From Lachnospiraceae bacterium (GTDB lineage: Bacteria > Bacillota > Clostridia > Lachnospirales > Lachnospiraceae), in contig JAGKTQ010000011.1 in assembly GCA_021153325.1 (NCBI GenBank), forward strand, positions 43,742 through 107,741: a stretch of DNA of 64,000 bases. Direction: 5' to 3'. Position 1 is the stretch's first letter; every line of letters starts with the position of its first letter. The notes under the pieces are model-generated. The model had not been told where the DNA came from. It did not search any database and worked only from the letters and a program-made list of their open reading frames with translations. The translations under genes and the position numbers were made by a program. Shown here in pieces: positions 45,892 through 54,848 of the stretch.

Positions 45892-46544
45892 GAGCCTCTT
45901 TAGATACAAATGTAATTATCCATTTCTATAAGGCTGGGCTTCAGGATATTTTGTTTGATTTCTTTGATGAAGGGGTATTTATCTACGAGCAAATACGTAA
46001 TATTGAACTAGAAAATCATGGTCAGGAAATACTGGATAAGGTTGACTCTGATATTGTGTCAGGAAAGATTGAATTATACACAAATCAGAAGCTGAAGGAA
46101 TTACAGGTTTACAAAATTTTTGAGAATAATGTTATGGAAAATAGAAACTTGTATGGTAGTGGTGATTTGGGTGAAGTATATGCAATATCATTGGCTCAAA
46201 CAATTGGTGCATATTCACTGGTGACTGATGACACTAAACAAGGTGGACCTTATATGTCATTGTTACAGTTCGATGATGATATCATGCCATTTACCTTTGC
46301 TGATGTTCTGATATTGCGATATTTAGTAGGTAATGTTGATGAGCACCAGACAGTTACGGATTTTAATCTGATTAATAATTCATCAAACTTGAATTGGTCG
46401 TTTAAAAGCCAGGTTACTAAGTTCATAAAAAGATTTCTCAAAGATCCTTATAGGAGTGAAGATACAGAGTGGATTAGAAATTTAGCTGCAACGAAAGGAT
46501 TTAGTATTAAAGAAAAATTGGCGGCGTTAAGTAAATTACTGTAA
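45888..46544 (+). CDS. PIN-like nuclease, third gene of the XRE-protease module
   Basis: A 218-residue protein. The start S-L-D-T-N-V-I-I-H-F-Y, the mid motif G-S-G-D-L-G-E-V-Y-A and the later L-V-T-D-D-T-K give the four acidic positions of a PIN domain, a metal-dependent RNase fold used by VapC-type toxins. The C-terminal 70 residues are an extra helical region. TTG is the start, in a 4-base overlap with the protease gene. The combination resembles a toxin-antitoxin-like unit. Confidence 0.72.
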   Translation: MRASLDTNVIIHFYKAGLQDILFDFFDEGVFIYEQIRNIELENHGQEILDKVDSDIVSGKIELYTNQKLKELQVYKIFENNVMENRNLYGSGDLGEVYAISLAQTIGAYSLVTDDTKQGGPYMSLLQFDDDIMPFTFADVLILRYLVGNVDEHQTVTDFNLINNSSNLNWSFKSQVTKFIKRFLKDPYRSEDTEWIRNLAATKGFSIKEKLAALSKLL

Positions 46545-46560
46545 CTATAACAAAGAATTG

Positions 46561-46595
46561 AGGATCATGTAGAGATGCATGGTCCTTTTGTTTTC
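46561..46595 (+). terminator. Terminator of the XRE-protease-PIN module
   Basis: AGGATCATG / CATGGTCCT stem with a G-U pair, followed by a T-rich tail. Confidence 0.7.
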
Positions 46596-46615
46596 TGAAA
46601 TGGAGTTGATTGAAA

Positions 46616-47137
46616 ATGTATATATTTTGTTCGAAGGCTTTAGACGATGCCTTAAATATCAAGAAAAATGAATTACATAAAATGCCGGTAGATGTTCAAA
46701 TTGATGATTTATACGCATGGCATGGTCATATAACAAAGCTTAATGGAAAGAACACGATTATCCTGATGAATGACAGGACGATGTATTCATTAATCTTCAG
46801 AAACAAATTGCCAAGGAATGTAGATAAGTTTGCAGAGTTAGTTAAAGAAGCTATCCCGTATACCATGGAAGTGGGTGGTTTCAATACCACTGAAATTGAT
46901 AAGTATATGGCTGGGGTGGGTGAAATAATATTTGCAGAGAAAGTAGATAGGCAAATGACAGGTAATCTTACTAGAATGTTTCTAGATATGGAATACACTT
47001 GTGACAGATGGATGGAAAATGAAAGTATGCAGGTGGAACAAGCAGCGTTTGAGAATAATGGACTTAGGCGACAAGGAAGAGAATATGTGAAGCCGTTTGA
47101 GCGGATGTTGGACGAAATAAAATGCATGGATTTTTGA
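46616..47137 (+). CDS. DUF6933-like protein
   Basis: A 173-residue soluble protein. The N-terminus M-Y-I-F-C-S-K-A-L with D-L-Y-A-W-H-G-H-I and T-I-I-L-M-N-D-R-T-M-Y-S fits DUF6933, whose function is unknown. It is followed after 18 bases by a membrane protein gene, and the two seem to be one unit. ATG 46616 has GGAG upstream. Confidence 0.6.
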   Translation: MYIFCSKALDDALNIKKNELHKMPVDVQIDDLYAWHGHITKLNGKNTIILMNDRTMYSLIFRNKLPRNVDKFAELVKEAIPYTMEVGGFNTTEIDKYMAGVGEIIFAEKVDRQMTGNLTRMFLDMEYTCDRWMENESMQVEQAAFENNGLRRQGREYVKPFERMLDEIKCMDF

Positions 47138-47155
47138 TAAAGGATGAGGAAATTG

Positions 47156-48229
47156 ATGGATAAGTGGCTAGGTTTATTATTTATAGTATTAGTTATATAT
47201 AATATGATATATGACAGTACACTGTCATTTAAGCAGAAAGAAGATAGTGATTTCGAAATCTCAGAAAACAGAAAGAATAGAACTATTGCTGATAAGATAG
47301 TTGTGTTACTTGTATCGATAATGCTATTGGTTCTGATTCTTTTTGTAGCGTTAAATCATTTGGTACCAAGAATTTTTGCGCTATTATTAATTACAATTCC
47401 TGTTATTTTGAAGTATATTGTTGGCTCTGTAAAAGCAGCTGATTCCATAAAATTCATTGTCTTGGATGATAAAAATAATAAAGAAATGTCAATAGCTGAG
47501 AAAATGCAGTTTGATGTTTTCGTAAGTGGGCTACTTTTGGTGTATCAGTTTATACCCATGGAGAAGTTTATCACTATGGTAGAAAATAATATAGAAAATA
47601 TGCAAGTTTCTGAATGGGTATTATCGGCATATATTTTACTATTTGCATTTTTTGTGTTATTTATTACGTTTGTAGAGCTTATTATCCCGTTTCGCCATTT
47701 ACGAAAGTTATTTGAATTTATGGCAAGGAAGCTAGGAAATAGAAGTAAACGATTATCATTGTATTTCTGGAAAACATGGGATGATCCTTTGTTAAAGGCT
47801 AGATTGACTGACAAAATGATAGAAAAAGCTATTAAATGTAAGGTATGGCTGAGGATTTTATTAGATTTGGGTGTGATACCGGTTTTCCTAACAGATATTG
47901 TTTATAATTTTTCGTTTTTATTTTATTCTTTTATAGTTTGCTCATGTTTAGGTGCAGTCATAGCTTTCGCTAGAATGATTGGAAAGGGCATTTTAAGGGC
48001 ATTAGTATTTATAACAGAAATTCCAGGATATAGGGTGGTCAGGAATGCTTTCAGGATGTCTGGGATTATAGCACTTTTCGTTTTGGTAATTATAAACAGA
48101 ACAGAAGCATTATATTCAACCGAAGATACATTTTTAGCTATTGCAGAGTTTTTGGCAAGTTCGATAATTATTCCAGTAATATTTGAGTGGATATATTCGA
48201 GCAGAAATTCTCAAAATACGGAAAAATAA
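47156..48229 (+). CDS. Multi-pass membrane protein, function unknown
   Basis: A 357-residue protein with about seven or eight hydrophobic segments and a basic central loop (about 185-230, R-K-L-F-E-F-M-A-R-K-L-G-N-R). No transporter or enzyme motif is visible. Its link to the DUF6933 gene and its place in a defence-like island allow a guess that it is a membrane effector, but nothing in the sequence proves this. Confidence 0.65.
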   Translation: MDKWLGLLFIVLVIYNMIYDSTLSFKQKEDSDFEISENRKNRTIADKIVVLLVSIMLLVLILFVALNHLVPRIFALLLITIPVILKYIVGSVKAADSIKFIVLDDKNNKEMSIAEKMQFDVFVSGLLLVYQFIPMEKFITMVENNIENMQVSEWVLSAYILLFAFFVLFITFVELIIPFRHLRKLFEFMARKLGNRSKRLSLYFWKTWDDPLLKARLTDKMIEKAIKCKVWLRILLDLGVIPVFLTDIVYNFSFLFYSFIVCSCLGAVIAFARMIGKGILRALVFITEIPGYRVVRNAFRMSGIIALFVLVIINRTEALYSTEDTFLAIAEFLASSIIIPVIFEWIYSSRNSQNTEK

Positions 48230-48246
48230 ATATGTTTACAGCAGGG

Positions 48247-48337
48247 GCAGCTGTGCTAGGCTGTTCTGCTGAAGGCTCTGATTGTAGGAATAATCTTATG
48301 GTCATGGCCTTTTCTATTGCCTTCAAGCACAGCTGTG
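48247..48337. repeat. Long-range inverted repeat between the membrane-protein and HTH genes
   Basis: CAGCTGTGCT near 48248 is repeated in inverted form as AGCACAGCTG near 48327, about 70 bases apart. It could be a cruciform site, a terminator remnant or a binding site. Confidence 0.4.
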
Positions 48338-48360
48338 GGTTCATGCTGTCAACATATAGA

Positions 48361-48417
48361 AAAGTATTCGCAACATAGAATATTTATCTTGAAAGTATTC
48401 GCGTATTCGAATATAAT
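48361..48417 (+). promoter_or_regulatory. Promoter of the defence-like cargo, with repeated operator motif
   Basis: TTGAAA (48389-48394), 17-bp spacer, TATAAT (48412-48417). The 11-bp repeat AAAGTATTCGC occurs at 48361-48371 and again at 48392-48402, the second overlapping the -35 box. Confidence 0.65.
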
Positions 48418-48455
48418 TAAAGTGACATGTTGTCGTTTTATATGGAGGATACAGA

Positions 48456-48635
48456 ATGGAATATTTAACTTCAGCAGATTGTGCCAAAAAATGGAATGTA
48501 TCTCAGAGAAGAGTGGCGATTTATTGTAAAGAAGGACGCATTGAAGGTGCTGTCATGATGGGGAGAATGTGGATGATTCCTAAAAGTGCTGAGAAGCCAG
48601 AGGATCCTAGAAAGACCAAAAAGAACGCAGAATAA
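48456..48635 (+). CDS. Small HTH (excisionase/MerR-like) protein, 59 aa
   Basis: M-E-Y-L-T-S-A-D-C-A-K-K-W-N-V-S-Q-R-R-V followed by Y-C-K-E-G-R-I-E-G-A and W-M-I-P is the standard form of a single winged-helix domain (HTH_17). The ending is lysine-rich. It is the first gene after the cargo promoter, with GGAGG upstream, and may bind the AAAGTATTCGC repeats to control the genes that follow. Confidence 0.78.
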   Translation: MEYLTSADCAKKWNVSQRRVAIYCKEGRIEGAVMMGRMWMIPKSAEKPEDPRKTKKNAE

Positions 48636-48664
48636 TATTATTTTGACAGAGAGAAGGTGAGATA

Positions 48665-49825
48665 TTGGCTGAGCTGATAATTGATAGTAATTATTACAAT
48701 AAACTTGATATAGAAGGCTTTTCAAAGATGATGAATTCACCTTCATATTGCTATAAATTTTACTGGCTTGAAGCAATTGTACAGCTGATATCTGCTAATA
48801 GAACAAAAGCTACATACGATGAAATCATCAACAAAATGATTGCGAATGCATGGTTCCCTGTTCAGGAATATCATATCCATTTAAGCGGGATTTATGGTGA
48901 TGGCGAAGTAAAGGACAATCTTGAAAAGGCTGTATCAAGGTTATATGAACTCACTCAGCTACCAAGTAATGCTAATGAAATACAGATTATGAACAAATTA
49001 GCTGAGTTTTCTGATGATAAGGAGCTGCATTTATATAAGACGGAGCTTACGAAAAATGTACCCTATAAAGCCTTGTCAGGGTTTGCAAATAAAGGAACAG
49101 AAAAGATAAATCTGGAGAGCAGCGCCGGAAGAATGATAGCTTACTATAATAAGCTCAGTGGTTCAGAACTCTTGCTGCCATATACATTTGGTGATGATAA
49201 AAGTTTGAAAAAGGTTGTCACATTCAATGATGGCTGGATTCAGATGATTCAAGATAATATGGTCTCAATTTTGGGATGGATAAAGTATGAGAAAGTTAAG
49301 TGGTTGCAAAATAATAACCCAGAAGTCCCGGGGATTGTATATAAATTAGCTCAAGATGATGAGAAAGCAAGAAAGCTGGACAATGTAAGAAAACTCTGGG
49401 ATGCAATCCTTGAAATACGTCCGGTAAAAAATGTATTTATGGATTGTGATATAAACAGAGGAAGTTATGCAGTAGATCACTTTATTCCAAGAAACTTTGT
49501 TATGAATGATGAATTGTGGAATTTAATGCCGATGGATCCAATCCAGAATATGAAGAAAAATAAGAAGCTTCCGGTGTGGGAAGATTATTTTGGCCAGTTT
49601 GCAAATAATCAATTTATGATGTATGAAATGATATTTGAAAAACCAGGATTATTAAAGTTGTATAAGCAATGTTATAAGGACAATTTGCATTCAATCTGGG
49701 CGATACAGGAATTATATAGAAAAGGAAACTCAGCGAATGAGTTTAGAAACATTTTGGATAAAAATATGCATCCTGTATATGACTCTGCAAGAAGGCAAGG
49801 ATATGATATTTGGAATGTTTCATAA
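48665..49825 (+). CDS. HNH nuclease-domain protein
   Basis: A 386-residue protein. The C-terminal part (about 262-305) holds an HNH motif: V-D-H-F-I-P-R-N-F ... D-E-L-W-N-L-M-P ... N-M-K-K-N-K. The N-terminal 250 residues are helical and match nothing I know. Such HNH proteins occur widely in defence loci and cut DNA with a metal ion. The start is TTG 48665 with a GAAGG site. The next gene follows after 12 bases. Confidence 0.8.
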   Translation: MAELIIDSNYYNKLDIEGFSKMMNSPSYCYKFYWLEAIVQLISANRTKATYDEIINKMIANAWFPVQEYHIHLSGIYGDGEVKDNLEKAVSRLYELTQLPSNANEIQIMNKLAEFSDDKELHLYKTELTKNVPYKALSGFANKGTEKINLESSAGRMIAYYNKLSGSELLLPYTFGDDKSLKKVVTFNDGWIQMIQDNMVSILGWIKYEKVKWLQNNNPEVPGIVYKLAQDDEKARKLDNVRKLWDAILEIRPVKNVFMDCDINRGSYAVDHFIPRNFVMNDELWNLMPMDPIQNMKKNKKLPVWEDYFGQFANNQFMMYEMIFEKPGLLKLYKQCYKDNLHSIWAIQELYRKGNSANEFRNILDKNMHPVYDSARRQGYDIWNVS

Positions 49826-49837
49826 GGGGGCATAACG

Positions 49838-50155
49838 ATGAAGGTATACAACAAATTAGTACGTGACAAGATACCTGAAATAATAGAAGCAGATGGCAAA
49901 GAATGCAAGACGCGCATCCTATCCAATGATGAGTATATAGCTGCACTTGAAGCAAAGTTGAATGAAGAAGTTGCTGAGTATCAGGCAGATAAAAATCTTG
50001 AAGAGATGGCAGATGTACTTGAAGTACTTCAGGCTATTTGTACGGCAAGAGGGTATAGTTTGGAAGAGCTTGAGCTAACGAGAGAAAAAAAGGCCCAAAA
50101 GCGTGGTGGATTTAAAGAGAAGATATTTTTAGAGTATGTGGAGGAGAAAATGTAG
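49838..50155 (+). CDS. MazG-like nucleotide pyrophosphohydrolase
   Basis: A 105-residue protein. Y-N-K-L-V-R-D-K-I-P-E-I-I and L-N-E-E-V-A-E-Y with E-E-M-A-D-V-L-E-V are the metal-binding helices of the all-alpha MazG/PRA-PH-like fold. It would split NTPs or dNTPs to the monophosphate. Enzymes of this group appear in phages and defence islands. It ends directly before the McrB-like gene, without spacing. Confidence 0.82.
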   Translation: MKVYNKLVRDKIPEIIEADGKECKTRILSNDEYIAALEAKLNEEVAEYQADKNLEEMADVLEVLQAICTARGYSLEELELTREKKAQKRGGFKEKIFLEYVEEKM

Positions 50156-52336
50156 ATGGCAGAATGTATATATTCAAACAGTGTTAACAAATCTATTTTG
50201 ACATCTGGATTTACTATTCCAGTAGATAAATGGGAGACATTTTCAAAAAATTTAGGAGCGGATCTTCAAAAGGGTGAACGAAAAGAGATTACAGTCTGGC
50301 TTGGCTCACTGAAATGTTCGGCCATTTATACAAATGTGAACCTAACAGGAGAAAATGCCGGGAGAACAGTGTATCAGATTAGATATTCGGGTGAGATAGT
50401 ATCTGAATTGCGTAAGATTTTTTCTCCTAATTCGGATAATTATGATGCTGTAGGTGGAAAGCTTGAAGTATATTCCGGAAATATTGGAGAATTAGTATTC
50501 AAGTGTTATCCAGAAATTAAAGTAGATTCAATTAGTGAGACAAGTGCTGTTGCAACTAACTCAGGAGTGATGTCCCTTAATTCAGTAGTAACTAAAATAT
50601 TAAATGAATATGTTCCGGCTAAGAAAGAAACATTTGCTGGACATCAGATGGGATCTTTTTTTCGAACAGATATTCCTCTTGCAATTTATGGAACTGGGAT
50701 TGTATCGTCTGGTCCATATTTGATTACAGGAAGTGTAGGCCAGGGAAATTGGGCTATGATTCCATGGGTTTGTATATTTGATCGTAAGATTACTAATACA
50801 GCTACAAAGGGCATTTATATAGTGTACCTTTTATCAAAAGATGGAAAATCTTTATATTTATCATTCAATCAAGGATGTACGGATATTCGGAAAAACAATT
50901 CAAAGAAAGATACAATCCGTATTATGCATGCGAAGGCTGAAGCTATTAGAAAGCAAATTGATAATAGAGGTTTTCATGCGGACAATGATGCAAAGCTTGG
51001 GGATGGTTTGACTGAGTTGGGCGAATTGTATCAGGAAGGTATGATTTTTTACAAGGAATATAGAAAAGGAAACGTTCCTGATGAGTCAGAACTACAAGAT
51101 GATTTAAGACGCATGATGGATATTTATACGGAATATGTTAATGGAAAACAAGAAGATTCAACTGTTATAGAAAAGGAAGAAGGTGAGGAACAATTGTCAA
51201 CAAAGGAAACATTAGAATCAATTAAAAACTACATTGCAGCAAAAGGCTTTACATTTGATGAAGGTCTTGTTGAGAATTACTACCTCAGCTTAAAATCGAA
51301 GCCATTCGTTATACTAGCAGGAACTAGCGGTACAGGAAAAACTCGTCTTGTAAGAATGTTTGCAGAAGCAATTGGTGCAACTAGCCAGAATGGTCGTTAT
51401 AAACTTGTTTCTGTAAGACCTGATTGGTCAGACTCTTCAGATTTATTCGGCCATGTGAATTTAAATGATAAGTTTATTCCTGGAGCAATTATTGATTTTG
51501 TTAAGCAGGCAGAATTGGATAGTAGAAATCCATATTTCTTATGCTTAGATGAAATGAACTTAGCACGTGTTGAATATTATCTTAGTGATATTTTATCAAT
51601 AATTGAAACAAGAGAATATGTAGATGGAAAGGTTACGACAGATCCACTTATTACAGAGAATTATTATGGCGCAGATGCTTCTGCAAGAGGAAAATATGGC
51701 GTTGTAAGAATACCGGAGAACTTATACATAATCGGTACTGTAAATATGGATGAAACGACATTCCCATTTAGTAGAAAGGTGCTTGATAGAGCAAATACTA
51801 TTGAATTTTCAACAGTAGAGTTGCTTGCAAATTTTGATTCTACTGGAAGAGAGGCAAAAGCTATTTTTGCAGACAACACATTTATGAAAGCAGAGTATGT
51901 CTTCTTTAATCAATGTGCTTCTGATAAGGATTTTGTCGAAGAGGTTTGTATAGAACTTCAGGATATTAATAAGATTTTGGAAAAAGCAAATGCTCACGTT
52001 GGATATCGTGTAAGAGATGAGATTGTATTCTATATGCTTAATAATAAGAATGCAGATAATCTTTTGACAAGAAATCAGGCTTTTGATCATGAAATAATGC
52101 AGAAGATTCTTCCAAGAATTCAGGGAAGTAGTGCTTCCGTAAAAACAATGTTATGTGAGTTATTTAAGTATTGTGCAGGAGATTATGAAAGTTATCAGAC
52201 GGAGAGCGATGATGTTAGTGCGAAGATGATGGCTGCAGCAAATAAAGAAACTTGCAAATACAAAGAAAGTGCAAAGAAAATTGCATTTATGGTAAGGAGA
52301 TTTGAAGAGGATGGATTCACAGCTTACTGGCTCTAA
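50156..52336 (+). CDS. McrB-like AAA+ protein with MrcB_N (DUF3578) domain
   Basis: A 726-residue protein in three parts. Residues 1-125 are of unknown fold. Residues about 140-300 match the MrcB N-terminal (DUF3578) pattern with I-Y-G-T-G-I-V and W-V-C-I-F-D. Residues about 375-640 are an McrB-type AAA+ motor with Walker A G-T-S-G-T-G-K-T near residue 390, Walker B F-L-C-L-D-E-M-N-L-A near 463 and the motif I-G-T-V-N-M-D-E-T. McrB uses GTP to drive the McrC nuclease. The next gene, its probable nuclease partner, overlaps the end by 26 bases. Confidence 0.88.
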   Translation: MAECIYSNSVNKSILTSGFTIPVDKWETFSKNLGADLQKGERKEITVWLGSLKCSAIYTNVNLTGENAGRTVYQIRYSGEIVSELRKIFSPNSDNYDAVGGKLEVYSGNIGELVFKCYPEIKVDSISETSAVATNSGVMSLNSVVTKILNEYVPAKKETFAGHQMGSFFRTDIPLAIYGTGIVSSGPYLITGSVGQGNWAMIPWVCIFDRKITNTATKGIYIVYLLSKDGKSLYLSFNQGCTDIRKNNSKKDTIRIMHAKAEAIRKQIDNRGFHADNDAKLGDGLTELGELYQEGMIFYKEYRKGNVPDESELQDDLRRMMDIYTEYVNGKQEDSTVIEKEEGEEQLSTKETLESIKNYIAAKGFTFDEGLVENYYLSLKSKPFVILAGTSGTGKTRLVRMFAEAIGATSQNGRYKLVSVRPDWSDSSDLFGHVNLNDKFIPGAIIDFVKQAELDSRNPYFLCLDEMNLARVEYYLSDILSIIETREYVDGKVTTDPLITENYYGADASARGKYGVVRIPENLYIIGTVNMDETTFPFSRKVLDRANTIEFSTVELLANFDSTGREAKAIFADNTFMKAEYVFFNQCASDKDFVEEVCIELQDINKILEKANAHVGYRVRDEIVFYMLNNKNADNLLTRNQAFDHEIMQKILPRIQGSSASVKTMLCELFKYCAGDYESYQTESDDVSAKMMAAANKETCKYKESAKKIAFMVRRFEEDGFTAYWL

Positions 52337-54770
52337 TGAGTTGCTATATGTGCAAACTAAAAAAGTAAGTGTCACCATCAAAGGTAAGGCAACACATCCA
52401 AACTTCCAAGGAGTTGAGTATAAAAGTGGAGATTCATCAATAAAGGTTCATTGTGTGGATGATTTTCAAATCGCCTTAAGAGATGGAGAGGTTCCACAGT
52501 TTTCTTCTAGAAATGGAGAAATTTCAACGGGGATATACTCAATCTATCCGATGTTTTATGAGCAACAGCAGTATGAAATTATAATTGAAGCTGTGGATGG
52601 TCATAAGGCTGTATTTTGGCATGATAACCTTAATGTACGTAACAAGGTGACACGTGCAAGTAGAAATCATGAGATTTTATCTGGCGTCATCAATTTTGGA
52701 AATGAGATTGGTTTTTCTGATTTAGTAATCCAAATTGATGGGGTTAATTACTTGCGCCTTGTTATAGAGGTTTTTCCAACTAAAATCGATTATCAAAACG
52801 ATTATAAGCAGATTGTAGAAGATGTTACAAAGGAAGTTTATAATGTTGTTTTTGATTTTCTTAAGAAAACATATTTAGGATATCAGCAGAGCGATAAGGT
52901 GAATAGTAGCCCTGTTGAATTCTTTGCGGTTATTAGCAAGATATACAAAGATTTTATTAAAGCGGCAGATATCATTATGTTGCAGCCTCATCATGTGTTG
53001 GAGACAACACATCAAGTTTTACCGAGCCATAAAGTTAAAAAGACTGATAGTAGAACGGTAAAATGGATTGAAAAGCATCCAGATCAAGCGAAGCGAGTGG
53101 ATGGTGATATCCGCATTGAAAGAGCTTTGGCTGTAAGAAAACAAATTTCATATGATACAAAAGAGAATCGGCTTACCAAATACATATTGCTTTCGACTGC
53201 TAGGAAGTTGGAATCCTTTAAGAAAAACTATATTAAATTGCAGCGCAAAGAAGATCAGGCAGTAATAGTTAAAATTGACAGAATGGTGAGAGAAATCAAC
53301 CGACGTTGTAATACTACTTTTTTGGCTGATGTTGAGGCAAAAGAGGCATCTTCAGGTATGTCATTAGTATTCTCAATGGCTCCAGGATATAGAGAGTTGT
53401 ATAAGTACTATTTGATGCTTTTAAGAGGTTTATCTATTACGGGAGATGTTTTCAATATATCTGTAAAAGATCTGGCATTATTATATGAGTATTGGTGTTT
53501 TATAAAGCTCAACAGTATGATGAAGGACCGATACCAATTGATTTCTCAGGATATAGTAAAAGTACAAGGAAATGGTCTGTTTGTATCTTTGGTGAAGGGT
53601 TCTTCGTCAAAGGTAAAGTATCGTAATTCTGAAAACGGCGAATTGATTACCTTGTCATATAATCCAAAGTCAGGACAAGTCCCTACTGTGGCTCAGAAGC
53701 CAGATAATGTCCTTTCACTTGAGAAGAAGACGGTAAATCAAGCTGGTAAAAAGGTTAAATATGAATATGTGTTTGATGCAAAGTATCGCGTAAATCCGGC
53801 GTTAGAAGGCAGTGATTATTACAATACTATTTCACATACACCTGGGCCTGAAACGGATGATATAAATACAATGCATCGTTACAGAGATGCGATTGTTTAT
53901 CATAATGGTGCAGATCCATACGAGAGAACAATGTTTGGGGCATATGTGTTATTCCCTTATGCAAATAAGGAAGAATATAGAAATCACAAATTCTTCGAAA
54001 GTATTGAGAAAGTGAACATAGGCGGTTTGCCATTTCTTCCTTCAGAGACTTCTATGGTACAGGATATGCTTGATGCTCTGATAGCTGATTCTCCAGATTC
54101 GGCATTTGAAAGAGCAACATTGCCAAGAGGTATTGAGGACAAGCTTGCCAAGATTGATTGGAATCAACGCGATGTGCTGGTTGGAGCGTTGAGAAACAGA
54201 GCACAGTTGGATACTTGCTTAAAGTATAAGTTTTATCATATTCCGGCGTCAAAGATTAAGGATGCGGATTTACCAATTCATTATGTGGCAATTTATCAAT
54301 CTATCAATATCTTTGGGAGAGAAGCGGGAATCAGATACTATGGTGAGGTTACAAAGACAAGTGCTGTAAAGCGTAGAGACATACGAGAGATTCCAAAGAA
54401 TTCTGATGAGGCATATTATCGATTTGAGATTAAGGAATGGAAAGAATTAAACATCCCATTGGTTGCAAAAGAAGTCAGGGATTTCCCATTCTTTACAAAT
54501 ATGTTCTTGTTGCAGCACTGTCCAGATGTGCCAGATCTTCATATCAGTTCAGAGGAAGAATATCGTCTGTATACTGAGGTACGAAGATTGGCAAACGATG
54601 CGTCAATTAATGAGACAGATGCCGATCCTGGATTCAAGTATGAGGATAAGACTATAATCATGGAGAATGGTGATATTATCGTTCTTAAAGATGGAACAAA
54701 GATAGAGCAGATTTCGATTGAGAGTTTCATTAGAAAGCCGAGAGAGTCGATGAGGATGATAGCGAAATAA
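52311..54770 (+). CDS. DUF2357 / PD-(D/E)XK nuclease-type protein (McrC-like partner)
   Basis: An 819-residue protein. Residues about 30-300 look like DUF2357; the middle (about 390-530) has L-A-L-L-Y-E-Y-W-C-F-I-K-L and then Y-V-F-D-A-K-Y-R, a likely PD-(D/E)XK nuclease core with the D-x-K pair (DUF524-like). The C-terminal 250 residues are of unknown type. Proteins of this layout accompany McrB-like motors in modification-dependent (type IV) restriction and in LlaJI-like systems. The start overlaps the McrB-like gene. No methyltransferase is near. Confidence 0.8.
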   Translation: MDSQLTGSNELLYVQTKKVSVTIKGKATHPNFQGVEYKSGDSSIKVHCVDDFQIALRDGEVPQFSSRNGEISTGIYSIYPMFYEQQQYEIIIEAVDGHKAVFWHDNLNVRNKVTRASRNHEILSGVINFGNEIGFSDLVIQIDGVNYLRLVIEVFPTKIDYQNDYKQIVEDVTKEVYNVVFDFLKKTYLGYQQSDKVNSSPVEFFAVISKIYKDFIKAADIIMLQPHHVLETTHQVLPSHKVKKTDSRTVKWIEKHPDQAKRVDGDIRIERALAVRKQISYDTKENRLTKYILLSTARKLESFKKNYIKLQRKEDQAVIVKIDRMVREINRRCNTTFLADVEAKEASSGMSLVFSMAPGYRELYKYYLMLLRGLSITGDVFNISVKDLALLYEYWCFIKLNSMMKDRYQLISQDIVKVQGNGLFVSLVKGSSSKVKYRNSENGELITLSYNPKSGQVPTVAQKPDNVLSLEKKTVNQAGKKVKYEYVFDAKYRVNPALEGSDYYNTISHTPGPETDDINTMHRYRDAIVYHNGADPYERTMFGAYVLFPYANKEEYRNHKFFESIEKVNIGGLPFLPSETSMVQDMLDALIADSPDSAFERATLPRGIEDKLAKIDWNQRDVLVGALRNRAQLDTCLKYKFYHIPASKIKDADLPIHYVAIYQSINIFGREAGIRYYGEVTKTSAVKRRDIREIPKNSDEAYYRFEIKEWKELNIPLVAKEVRDFPFFTNMFLLQHCPDVPDLHISSEEEYRLYTEVRRLANDASINETDADPGFKYEDKTIIMENGDIIVLKDGTKIEQISIESFIRKPRESMRMIAK

Positions 54771-54848
54771 AGAGAATAGATAAAACTGTCTGAATTAAAG
54801 TGAAAATGAGAATTATCAGAAAAATTAATCTGAAAGAGGGATAAAAAG

